Below are positions 16,301 through 24,422 of a stretch of DNA of 37,898 nucleotides, one piece after another (position 1 is the first letter of the stretch; every line of letters starts with the position of its first letter). Source of the stretch: a virus; the IMG/VR virus record IMGVR_UViG_3300029448_000077, positions 1 through 37,898 of that record; one strand, 5' to 3'. A model generated the notes under the pieces. The model was not told where the DNA came from. It worked only from the letters and a program-made list of their open reading frames with translations, and made no database searches. The translations under genes were made by a program, and so were the position numbers.

Positions 16301-19189
16301 GATCCAATGACAAGGTTTGCAATAAAAAAAGATACCGTAATTAATACTGAAAGTGGAAATTCAGGAGTTTTAATAGGTAAATTTTATTGCTATGATACAT
16401 ATTTTTACAACTACGTAAACAGTTATGAAGTCAACGCTGTAAATGGAGATCAGTATGTGTCACAGAATAATCAACTTGGAGTATTAAGTACAAGTTTTAC
16501 TAATGGCGCAGGTGATTCAGCTGTTATGGGAGGAGCGGGTGTGGCTGCTAATGGTATTGGTGGTAACTTTAATATTGAAACAAATCCACATACTCCATTT
16601 ACCCAAGGAGGTGTAAGTACAAGATGCACTAGATATCACCATAGTATTGCTGGACTATATAATGCTAAAGAAATAGCAGATGGGGAATTTGTACCACAAG
16701 CATTTTTCTATCCTCATGGCAATACAGGCAACTCAAATCATTACGCAGGACAAAGAGGATTTTCTAATTTTTCATTAGGTTTTAAAGCTGAATTATATAG
16801 TGATAATTCATCTTATACTACAAGATATGTGGCTGGTTCTGTTTCTGATGGAACGCAAAACTCTAACAACCTTATTGTAGACAACACTGGCGATAATAAT
16901 GAGGTTATGACACAGGAGCAAATGATATATGAATCTGTTTCTACACTGCAAAGAGGAACTAGGGGTATATTATTAGCATTGAATGGTGCATCTGCGAATA
17001 ATAACTACGCACCTGCATATCCCCTACCAAACTTAAAAGATCATAGATTTTTCTATCCAAGGGATATAGGAACAATTCTTAGAGCACAAACTTATTGGTG
17101 GTCTAATAACCACAATCCTGTTAGGCAGGGTAGAAAAATACCATACATGGTATATGCAAATATTATTAAAGAAGTGCCAGGTCAGTATGGAGGAAGCAAT
17201 AGAGAAGCGATTGAAGAAACACAATATATATCTTGTGGTAATTTCCACCCTACACGTGGTGATTTAAATTATAATGATACACCTAATCATGTTTCTATAG
17301 TTTTTGGTGGTGATACTTTTACAAGCATGTATAGTCATCAACAAACAAGTGCTATATATGATGATAAAGGTTATGCAAAATGGTTAGTATTCCCAGTAGA
17401 ATCATATGTTAATACGGATATGCGCTCTGGTTTACATTTAGGCGCTGGTAATACAGAAGAAGGATTTAATCCAGATTTTCCACCAGTATCAAATGATTGG
17501 TTTTACAATTTAGTTTTTTCACAAGAAAATAATATTAGAAGATATTTATCTATACGAGAGAACCAATGTGACCAAACAGACTTGCCGTATGAGATTGCAT
17601 ATTCTAGAACAAAAATTTCAGGAGAACAGGCGGATGCATTTAGAATATTTCCAATATTTAATTTTCACAATGTAGAAGCACAGCATGGTCCAATTACATC
17701 TTTAGTAAATCATAATAATGAAATTTACTTTACACAAGAAAATGCATTTGGAAGATTGCTAGTTAATCCAAGAACTTTCTTGCAAGATGAGGGTAGTGGT
17801 ACAGAATTATTTACAGGAACTGGAGAAACTGTAGAAACACACGTGTACAATTCTGTAGAATATGGAACTAGACATATGCATAGTGTTGTGTCTAGCGATA
17901 AGCATTATTACTTTGTAGATGTAAACAAAAGTAAAATTATACAGTTTACAGGAACAGATGTTAATGTATTGAGTGATGATAAAGGAGTAAGAGATGCTAT
18001 TAATAATATAACAAAATATACTTTAAAAACTTTTGATAGGTACAATAGAGCCGCTAGAGTTCCTTTATGCGATATGCCTTTGTATTTTATAGGTATACAT
18101 GGAGTGTATGATTATAAACACAAAGAGTTAATTTATACATTTGCTAATAGAGTAAGAGCAGATAAACTTGATAGTTTTAATCATCCTGTTGGGGAAAACG
18201 TTAGTCAAGAGTTTTTAGCAACTGATGATTTACAAGATCCATTATATTTTTACGAAGTTTCAGATAATGATTTTGTAGCTAATCCAGAATTATATATAAC
18301 ATCTAAAACTATAGCGTATAATGAAGAGTTAGATAGCTTTACTTCATATTACTCTGCTATACCATCACAGTGGATAAAACATCAGGATAGAATATATACG
18401 CCAGGTAACAGGCTTCCGTTTTTAGCGCAACGTTTTTATACTAATGAAAATGTGTTACAAAATTATCAATTTGGTATTAATAGTTTTAATAATTCACAAC
18501 AAGCTGTTGGTCAACCTATAAATGGTATATATAACTTTAATCATGAAGGTAATGAAAATTATAATTATAGTACACTTGAATTAATAGAGGGTGGTTTAGA
18601 GTTATGGGAGTGGAAAGCTAATGATAAAAGAGCATATTTTTTTGGTGATATTCCTATAACAGATTCTTACGTTGTAAGTTCTGGTGGGCAACCAAACTAT
18701 GATTTTATAACAAATACGCCATTATTAGATAAAATTACATCAAGGTCTATGTTGGAAATAGTTTCAGCAGAAGTGCCTAATGAAAATAAAAAGTTTGATA
18801 ATGCACAGATAGTATCAGATTACGATTTTAATTTTATTGATACAGCTGCAAATGGTGACCATGAATCAGATATGGCTGTTGCAATATTTAAAACTGATCA
18901 GGTAGGTATTGGGGCAGCATTAAATTCGCAAACACCAAATATTACATATTTACACAATCCTTCTGTTGATGTAACTAAAAGAGATTTTGCAAAATACAGA
19001 GAAGGTATTTTGAGATTTCCATTACGAGATTTTAATAATAATATTTATAGTATAAAAGATATAAATGGACCATCACCTATTAAAGCTAGAATGCATGGTA
19101 CTTACTTAAGGTTAAAGCTAGATACAAAAACTAGGCAAAAATTTAATATCTTTGCAATAACTATAAAATATAGAAAATCATATAACTAA
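13325..19189 (+). CDS. Large stabilisation / tail-nozzle (muzzle) protein
   Basis: A 1954-residue protein. The N-terminal residues 8-31 read FVKGIISDTDPRYQIPGSYR followed by DAMN, the signature of phage proteins related to P22 gp10-like stabilisation proteins and crAss-like nozzle (muzzle) proteins, which close the tail and hold DNA in. The rest is beta-rich with many Tyr/Asn/Gly loops, as expected for a beta-propeller, and has large insertions (about 480-600, 830-1080, 1180-1350). Propeller-like strands recur near FNFHNVEAQHGPITSLVNHN and EIYFTQENAFGRLLVN (about 1440-1480). There is no membrane or signal segment. At 1954 residues it is far longer than P22 gp10 (about 470), so the insertions may carry receptor-facing domains. 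Confidence 0.7.
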   Translation: MSKKSKPTGFVKGIISDTDPRYQIPGSYRDAMNMQIINTDGNTFSIQNIKGNKLTINLASHPKYLLDGTLDPVSQTWAEFTNSNNTALNGPLGITNWFDYENMSFQYMQGHFFGLGQLDAIQGSNPAAWNDTAFYMRAACNIVGHFSFRNQLFLIIVGKFNIIKNGDPINYDSFQTQFLLLDFDSEGQVDKVTDLKVCYDSGAGVGYPNLNMDPNILCRVEGIIENDCLSRVYWTDNKNALRTLNLKGNDLHLLDVDELDISPKAVMQPVNLNSVITGNLPAGAYQYAYKYLTADGGESTVSPFSQIYHVSSTSSQSPKTYFGSPSGTVSGDGLQLLIENADVKFDKILLYVLYYEDLGVPPRVCIAGEKDISGGSLYFDHVILEDEVPNGLEEVLIPSNTWDVCQDIAIKDNILFAANLRQNDTIVGEKEWNVKVLRGALNNPMANRSLTTTDDNVKDYYNDPSVAYDLANTVQAGSYAMYQPLYLGETYNNHRAAHRYIMGGGNTPPDIVDNTIDANGNIIQHLVDQDYPTTSENVLGGQSFEFGANALGGCRLSFINKPKTSDTVSNKGGFMGNSSDNFYFGSSQPIEDLQLEYDDAGNAYEVVSNTFTLGSNKDPQQMSAFRGYQRGETYRFGVLIYDKKGNPGNVLYIGDIQMPTHYDHCIEFDLSGSAYGSVLNNAVKFRTNSYTQDFRISTHGSHPVPAFSVAYDSDSILGNQRYKSFIPNRGQSEGYHFTFDLGVVFEFIIPDHVREKISGYKIVRAERNEIDRTVLQSGLLCQTAAYGKRHANLTPQQQIESGYDTGQPIQPAMIDYCQEENVIEGYDLNLNTRMGLDATIMNRATYISTGTFKWNYDFDTQIQYGGGTSYLENAHAYSRSLYFGSEERGDWLTDNGVHKYRVSTAGDSFVMYSPDSAFGVRPYTFNEGHQLQIVASYKLYDQLRFNDSTYLQNDPNNTGHSYNTYGQALLAGGTYAGAIASPAYDNTSMEVGDPMTRFAIKKDTVINTESGNSGVLIGKFYCYDTYFYNYVNSYEVNAVNGDQYVSQNNQLGVLSTSFTNGAGDSAVMGGAGVAANGIGGNFNIETNPHTPFTQGGVSTRCTRYHHSIAGLYNAKEIADGEFVPQAFFYPHGNTGNSNHYAGQRGFSNFSLGFKAELYSDNSSYTTRYVAGSVSDGTQNSNNLIVDNTGDNNEVMTQEQMIYESVSTLQRGTRGILLALNGASANNNYAPAYPLPNLKDHRFFYPRDIGTILRAQTYWWSNNHNPVRQGRKIPYMVYANIIKEVPGQYGGSNREAIEETQYISCGNFHPTRGDLNYNDTPNHVSIVFGGDTFTSMYSHQQTSAIYDDKGYAKWLVFPVESYVNTDMRSGLHLGAGNTEEGFNPDFPPVSNDWFYNLVFSQENNIRRYLSIRENQCDQTDLPYEIAYSRTKISGEQADAFRIFPIFNFHNVEAQHGPITSLVNHNNEIYFTQENAFGRLLVNPRTFLQDEGSGTELFTGTGETVETHVYNSVEYGTRHMHSVVSSDKHYYFVDVNKSKIIQFTGTDVNVLSDDKGVRDAINNITKYTLKTFDRYNRAARVPLCDMPLYFIGIHGVYDYKHKELIYTFANRVRADKLDSFNHPVGENVSQEFLATDDLQDPLYFYEVSDNDFVANPELYITSKTIAYNEELDSFTSYYSAIPSQWIKHQDRIYTPGNRLPFLAQRFYTNENVLQNYQFGINSFNNSQQAVGQPINGIYNFNHEGNENYNYSTLELIEGGLELWEWKANDKRAYFFGDIPITDSYVVSSGGQPNYDFITNTPLLDKITSRSMLEIVSAEVPNENKKFDNAQIVSDYDFNFIDTAANGDHESDMAVAIFKTDQVGIGAALNSQTPNITYLHNPSVDVTKRDFAKYREGILRFPLRDFNNNIYSIKDINGPSPIKARMHGTYLRLKLDTKTRQKFNIFAITIKYRKSYN
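19147..19154 (+). promoter_or_regulatory. Putative promoter -7 element before the ejection block
   Basis: TATCTTTG lies within the 3' end of the nozzle gene, ending 34 bases before the ATG at 19189. The surrounding 16 bases (19142-19157) are identical to the element at 4108-4123. The -33 element is weak. Confidence 0.45.
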
Positions 19190-20460
19190 TGCCGAGTAGA
19201 AGAGATTATTTAGAATTGTATAGTGACTTAGGAGGTTATATGACAGATAACTTTGGAGAGGCTTATGAGCAATACTATGGCACTCCGCAGGGATCTGCTG
19301 TTGATTATACATCAATGGGTCCCGCTCCAACTGTAGAAGCTTCAAGAGAAGCAGTTAGTCCAGAGTTATTACCTTGGCAGGAAAAAGTTGGTCTTTCTAC
19401 ATTAAGACAAGCTGACACTTTTACAAAACTTAGTACAGGTCTAAGTGCTGCAAAAGGGATTAGTCTTGCTGGTAAAACTTTAGGGCTTGGTAAAGCTAGT
19501 TCATTACTTTCTCTTAGCGGTGCTTTTGGTGCAGGTAGTATACTTGCTGCAGGACCGACTGCAAAAGGCTTTTTTTTAGCTACACAACCTAATTTTATTG
19601 GCCCTCCTACAATGGCGCAAGCAGGGTATGCAACGGGTTTAAAAGCATTAAGCGCACCTGCAAAATCCGCTTTGGCTGGAGCTGGAGTTGCTCTTTTAGG
19701 AACAGGTATAAAAGCAATAGGTGATGATGATGACGCTACCACACTTAATGCAGGAGAAACTATTGGAAGTTTAATGCAAGGAGCTGGTACAGGCGCAGCA
19801 GTGGCTGGTCTTTTAGGAGCTACAGGTCCTGTCGGTTGGATCGCAGGTGGAGCTATTGCATTAATTTCTTCTTTATCTAAGAGAGAAAAAGCTAGAAAGG
19901 CTGCGGAGAAACAGCAAGAAACAGATATTAAGATTGAAGGTATAGATGAGTACAGAAAAAGTGTAGGTGAATATCAAGATAAATTAGTTGCAGAAAGACA
20001 AGCTAGATATTATAGTCAACAAGCAGCTATGTATGATAATGCATATGGAACAGGCGCAATGACTCCTGGTGGCTATGGAATATATTCAGAAGCAAGTTTT
20101 GAAAAGGGTGGTAAAAAAGAATCTTCTGCCGAGTTAACAGGTCAAGAAATAGTTACAACTGCATCTGAGCAAGAAGCTATAGAGAAGTCATTAGTAGAAG
20201 GAAATAAAAAACAAGCAGGGTCTATTATAAAGCAAGCTATTAACAGAGGTGATGTAACACCAGGCCCAGCTGATCACAAAAAAAATCCATTGCCTGTAGA
20301 TGATGAAACAGGAGCTGTGGGTGGCGGTTTGTTTGTAGAAGATGGTTCAGGCGTGTATGATCATGTAAATAGATTTAAAGGTAAGTCTGAAACACAGATG
20401 GGTGATATGGCAAAAAAAGATATAGAAAATAAATGGATACCTAATGGAATGTATAGATAA
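19189..20460 (+). CDS. Probable ejected internal virion protein, glycine-zipper membrane
   Basis: A 423-residue protein. Residues about 75-180 are Gly/Ala/Ser/Leu-rich (for example KSALAGAGVALLGTGIKAIG), and about 198-229 form a strong glycine-zipper hydrophobic segment including AAVAGLLGATGPVGWIAGGA. A basic charged helix (SKREKARKAAEK) follows. This layout is common in phage internal proteins that enter the host envelope with the DNA and form a channel. The C-terminal third is soluble, ending with GGGLFVEDGSGVYDHVNRF. It opens a tightly coupled block of four genes (19189-36341) with TAATG stop-start overlap to the nozzle gene and TAATG to the lysozyme gene. The role is inferred from membrane segments and position. 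Confidence 0.55.
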   Translation: MPSRRDYLELYSDLGGYMTDNFGEAYEQYYGTPQGSAVDYTSMGPAPTVEASREAVSPELLPWQEKVGLSTLRQADTFTKLSTGLSAAKGISLAGKTLGLGKASSLLSLSGAFGAGSILAAGPTAKGFFLATQPNFIGPPTMAQAGYATGLKALSAPAKSALAGAGVALLGTGIKAIGDDDDATTLNAGETIGSLMQGAGTGAAVAGLLGATGPVGWIAGGAIALISSLSKREKARKAAEKQQETDIKIEGIDEYRKSVGEYQDKLVAERQARYYSQQAAMYDNAYGTGAMTPGGYGIYSEASFEKGGKKESSAELTGQEIVTTASEQEAIEKSLVEGNKKQAGSIIKQAINRGDVTPGPADHKKNPLPVDDETGAVGGGLFVEDGSGVYDHVNRFKGKSETQMGDMAKKDIENKWIPNGMYR

Positions 20461-22349
20461 TGGCAAAACCAGGAAAAAATAAAATATCAGTAAGAGAAAT
20501 ATATAAGTATTTAATGACTTTTCCTGGAATGACTAATAATAAAGCTGTTGGTATTTTAGGTAATATAAAAGCTGAGTCTAGTTTTTATGCTGATGCTGTT
20601 GAAATGGGAGATGTAAAAAATAAAGGTCTTGGATTATTCCAATACACATTTCCCGAAAGAAAAGAAGCATATAAAAAACAAGTCCCTGATTGGAAAACAA
20701 ATTGGAAAGGTCAGATAGATTTTGCAATGCAGGAAGAAGAAATGAAAAAGTATTTAGCTAAAAACTATGATGACCCAGCTGAAGCGACAGAATCATTTAT
20801 GCTGACATTTGAAAAGCCAAAAGATCAATCAGAGGAGGCTATTGAAGAAAGAGTATCAGGTATAAGAAATATTTATTTAGGAAGCGCTAAGGGTAAAAGA
20901 AATACTATAGTAAAACAAGTAGAAGACGCACAGAAAACATATAGTGCTACTCGTAAGCCTGCAGATCTTAGTAAATTAAATACATTAAAAAATAAATTAA
21001 AAGCATTTGACGAAGGAGAAGAAAATAGATTAGAGGCAGACTTAGTTAAACAAAATAAAAACAAGTTAAATAATCTCCTAGCTACTGAAACAAATTTAAG
21101 AGAGGAATTAAAAACAATACAAAACAATCCTTTAGATTATACTCAAAAACAAATTGATGATGTACAAAAGAAGATAGATTTAGCTGCTATTAATATATCT
21201 GAAATACAAAATTCAGAATTTGACAAAGAAACAAATTCATATAAAATAGGTTCAGGAGTTAGGCCTACAGGTCCTTTTGGTTATAGTAAAAGCCAGATAG
21301 GAGATATGGATTTTTCAAGTGTTTTAGAGCCTCCTAAAGAAGAGGTAGTTAAAGCTGAAGGTGATACAGGGGAAACTCCATTTATGATACCTGAAATAGA
21401 TATTGTAGAAAAGAGAATAAAGAAAAACGTAGAAAGTGACGCAGGAGTTGATGAAGGTGGTGATGCAAAAGATGGTGAGCAAATAGATTTTAACTTTGAG
21501 CAAGGACAAGGTTCTAAAAAAATGCCACGAATGACTGGCGACAAAGTGTTTAATTTATTAGGAGGTGTTTCAACACTTGCGGCTGCGTTGTTCGCAAAGA
21601 AAGCTTTAGGTGAAACAATGAAGGATATAGACCTTCCTGCTATGCCAGAGCTTTCTGAGGCATTTAAAAGACATTTCTATGAATCTGAACAATTAGCTAA
21701 GACTGGACTAACAGTAGCAGAAGAAAGACTTGCTAGAAAATCTATAGACGCTGCGTATGATCAAGGTGTAGATAATTTAGTTAGAGGTACTAGTGGAGAT
21801 AGAGCTAGATTTTTAGCTGGATCAGGATTGTTAGATGCTAGAAGAGCTAGTGCTTTATTACAAGTGGCAGCAATGGATGATGATGCTAAAAGAAAAAATA
21901 GAGAAAACTTTACAAGACTTTTAGATTTTAAAGAGAATTACGAAAAAAACATATCTTTGCAAGAACGCAACGAAAAAATACAGGGACAGTTGGCAAAAAA
22001 AGAATCTTACGCAAAGCTTGGTAATGCTGCTTTACAGCAGGTTGTAAGCGGTTTAGAAAGTATAGCTGCAAACAAACAATGGAATGATTACATGAAGTTT
22101 CAGTATCATAATATGGGATATGATATGGATGAAACATATACGCCATCTATATTTGAAAGAGCTAAAAATATTACAAAAGGCATAGGTCAAGGATTTCAAA
22201 AGGCGTTTGCTACAAAAGAAGGCGGCACTGATGTGGGTAATTTCTTTAGAAGCTTTAAGCCAGCATCAACAAACACTTCAACACCAACAATCAATAATCA
22301 AGATGATATAATAGGTTTTGGTGATTTTGAACAACAAGATATGGTATAA
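20460..22349 (+). CDS. Internal virion protein with N-terminal phage lysozyme domain
   Basis: A 629-residue protein that probably cuts peptidoglycan during DNA entry. Residues 10-90 match the phage tail lysozyme family (Phage_lysozyme2-like): NNKAVGILGNIKAESSF (26-42) with the likely catalytic Glu39, then GLGLFQYTFPERKEAY (56-71). Residues about 140-245 are charged coiled coil. An acidic linker (290-350) leads to a short hydrophobic segment, VFNLLGGVSTLAAALFAKKA (about 363-382). The C-terminal 240 residues are helical with VAEERLARKSIDAAYDQGVD. The fusion of wall-cutting enzyme to an ejection-type body resembles in logic the T7 gp16 arrangement. It overlaps its neighbours by one base on both sides (TAATG). 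Confidence 0.72.
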   Translation: MAKPGKNKISVREIYKYLMTFPGMTNNKAVGILGNIKAESSFYADAVEMGDVKNKGLGLFQYTFPERKEAYKKQVPDWKTNWKGQIDFAMQEEEMKKYLAKNYDDPAEATESFMLTFEKPKDQSEEAIEERVSGIRNIYLGSAKGKRNTIVKQVEDAQKTYSATRKPADLSKLNTLKNKLKAFDEGEENRLEADLVKQNKNKLNNLLATETNLREELKTIQNNPLDYTQKQIDDVQKKIDLAAINISEIQNSEFDKETNSYKIGSGVRPTGPFGYSKSQIGDMDFSSVLEPPKEEVVKAEGDTGETPFMIPEIDIVEKRIKKNVESDAGVDEGGDAKDGEQIDFNFEQGQGSKKMPRMTGDKVFNLLGGVSTLAAALFAKKALGETMKDIDLPAMPELSEAFKRHFYESEQLAKTGLTVAEERLARKSIDAAYDQGVDNLVRGTSGDRARFLAGSGLLDARRASALLQVAAMDDDAKRKNRENFTRLLDFKENYEKNISLQERNEKIQGQLAKKESYAKLGNAALQQVVSGLESIAANKQWNDYMKFQYHNMGYDMDETYTPSIFERAKNITKGIGQGFQKAFATKEGGTDVGNFFRSFKPASTNTSTPTINNQDDIIGFGDFEQQDMV

Positions 22350-24421
22350 TGGCAGATCAATACGGATATACAGCGCAGCTTTTAGAGGGTTTGTTTTCTG
22401 GTGACAAAGGTCAGCTTAGACAACAGCGTCAACAAATGCAGTTATCTCAATTGCAACAAATGCAACAACAGCGTGAATCTGAAATGAAGATACAGGCACA
22501 GATGATGGAAAATCAAGCTTTGTTGTATGAACAATCTAAAAAAGATGTTGTTAGGGATAAAGACAAAGAATACCTTAGAGATATGCTTAATAAAGGTATT
22601 ACCTATATGCAGAGCGAAATTGATCAAAAGTATAATGGTAATGCATTGCGTTGGTATCAGGATGTTGGTTTTAAACAAATGATACAATATAAGAATGAAA
22701 TTAAAAATGGTAAGTGGGCGCAACAAGTAGATGCTAATGCACAAGCTATGACTAAGTTTAGAGATGCTATGCAAAAAGAAGATACTGCGGCATTAATAAA
22801 CCCTAGAACAGTAAAAAACTTTCAAGAGTATTTTGTTGATGAAACTGTAAATACTTTTGAATGGGATGGTCTATTGAGTGAAATAGATTCTCCCGATTTA
22901 AGTAAGCAAGATCAAAACTATATTACTAATCCTGACGCTATAATAGATGTAGGTAATAATGCAAGTAAACTTGCACAAAATTACTTAAGAACTTTTCCTG
23001 AAAAAGGACAAGAGATTCAAAGATTGTTAGGTTTACAAGAATACTCAGAAGTTGTTTCTTATGTAGCTAATGATAGAGATTTATTAAGATCTTATGTATT
23101 AGATAAATATTCTCCAATGTTGAATAAACGTGGAGAACAAAAAGTTGATTTTGATTCTGCTGCAGAATTTATTACTCTTAACAAAGCGGGAACTGCAAAT
23201 GTTCCAGTGGGTCGTGATTTTGATTTTGCAGAACAACATCTTAATAGTGTAGGTGAGGGTTGGAACAGCAGTGCTTTTGGATACAACGAAGGTGTAAGAG
23301 CTTGGGGTGGTGATTATGTAAATGGATCATCAAGACCAAATTTATCATATCAAATATTAAACCCAGAATCAGAAGCCGTAATGGATAATTTAGTATTTAA
23401 AGGTTCTGGTAGAGGTGTAGTACAACAACCATTTGTTACTGATGAAAAAGGTGGCACAACAAAAAGAAAAGGACCAGATGAATTTGAAGGCAGAAAAGTT
23501 GTGCAAGGTATACAAATGGATAATGGTAGGGTTTATAAATCAACAGGTGAGTTAATTACATCTGATATGATACAAACAGAAGGTAGTTGGATGAATTTTA
23601 TGGAACAAACTTTTGATCTGCTACCTAAATTCTATCAAGAAGGCTTAAGACATGAGGGTTATTTCCAAGCATTAAAATATATTGGGCCAGATGGCACACC
23701 GCAAATAGTACAGCAATTTGAAGATAAAGAAGGTTCTAAAGCAAAAGATTACAATGAATTATTTGGAGATCAAAAACCTGAGGTTGTAACAGTAGTGGCT
23801 TTAACAGATCCTGAATTAGCTAATGATTATTTTTTATATGAGGTAAAACCTGATAGGGCTTTTTATGCACAAATGAATAAAGCATATGCAGATATAGATC
23901 AACAATATAGTGAAGTAACTGGAGATGTTTTAGATGCAAAAACAAGAGCAGCTATTGATATAACTAAAGGTAAAGAAAGAGCAAATAGCGCTAAAGCTTT
24001 AGGAACTATATATGCTGATGGTGATCCTGAAAAAGCACCACAAACATTTGATTACATAGCAACTACATATTTACCATCTGTAACAACTTCTTTAGATGGA
24101 CTTGGAGCACCTAAAAAGATGATACCATATGTATTAGCAGAAATGTTAGTTAAGTCAAGTAATCGTATTGACCTTATGGAACAACAAAGTCCAGAGCTCT
24201 CAAAAGATGAGTTTAATAATATGAAAGATAACTTGTTTAATAACACCATGATAGATGCGTTAAAAAGCTATCCAACAACAATACAGGCGCCATATTCTTC
24301 TACATATAAAGAAATGGTAAAGAATGGTAATGTAACTGGATATTTAAACACTCTAACAGAGGACATAAGAAAAGAAGTAGTAAGACAAGCAAGACTTATA
24401 AGAAACGCAGGAAATTTCTAA
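22349..24421 (+). CDS. Probable ejected internal virion protein, coiled coil
   Basis: A 690-residue, soluble, hydrophilic protein lying between the lysozyme protein and the giant polymerase. Residues 15-65 are an extreme Gln/Met-rich coiled coil (SQLQQMQQQRESEMKIQAQM), followed by charged helices to about 200. The middle contains alpha/beta stretches (VYKSTGELITSDMI), and the C-terminus is helical and ends with a basic RKEVVRQARLIRNAG. No enzyme motif is seen. Position and lack of membrane segments suggest a cargo protein packed in the head or tail and delivered with the DNA, perhaps a scaffold or chaperone for the giant protein. Its stop is 1 base before the giant gene. Confidence 0.5.
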   Translation: MADQYGYTAQLLEGLFSGDKGQLRQQRQQMQLSQLQQMQQQRESEMKIQAQMMENQALLYEQSKKDVVRDKDKEYLRDMLNKGITYMQSEIDQKYNGNALRWYQDVGFKQMIQYKNEIKNGKWAQQVDANAQAMTKFRDAMQKEDTAALINPRTVKNFQEYFVDETVNTFEWDGLLSEIDSPDLSKQDQNYITNPDAIIDVGNNASKLAQNYLRTFPEKGQEIQRLLGLQEYSEVVSYVANDRDLLRSYVLDKYSPMLNKRGEQKVDFDSAAEFITLNKAGTANVPVGRDFDFAEQHLNSVGEGWNSSAFGYNEGVRAWGGDYVNGSSRPNLSYQILNPESEAVMDNLVFKGSGRGVVQQPFVTDEKGGTTKRKGPDEFEGRKVVQGIQMDNGRVYKSTGELITSDMIQTEGSWMNFMEQTFDLLPKFYQEGLRHEGYFQALKYIGPDGTPQIVQQFEDKEGSKAKDYNELFGDQKPEVVTVVALTDPELANDYFLYEVKPDRAFYAQMNKAYADIDQQYSEVTGDVLDAKTRAAIDITKGKERANSAKALGTIYADGDPEKAPQTFDYIATTYLPSVTTSLDGLGAPKKMIPYVLAEMLVKSSNRIDLMEQQSPELSKDEFNNMKDNLFNNTMIDALKSYPTTIQAPYSSTYKEMVKNGNVTGYLNTLTEDIRKEVVRQARLIRNAGNF

Positions 24422-24422
24422 T

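Noticed and set aside
21951-21963. Another TATCTTTGCAA promoter-like match
   Set aside because: It lies in the middle of the lysozyme-fusion gene with no start codon or gene boundary nearby, so chance is more likely.
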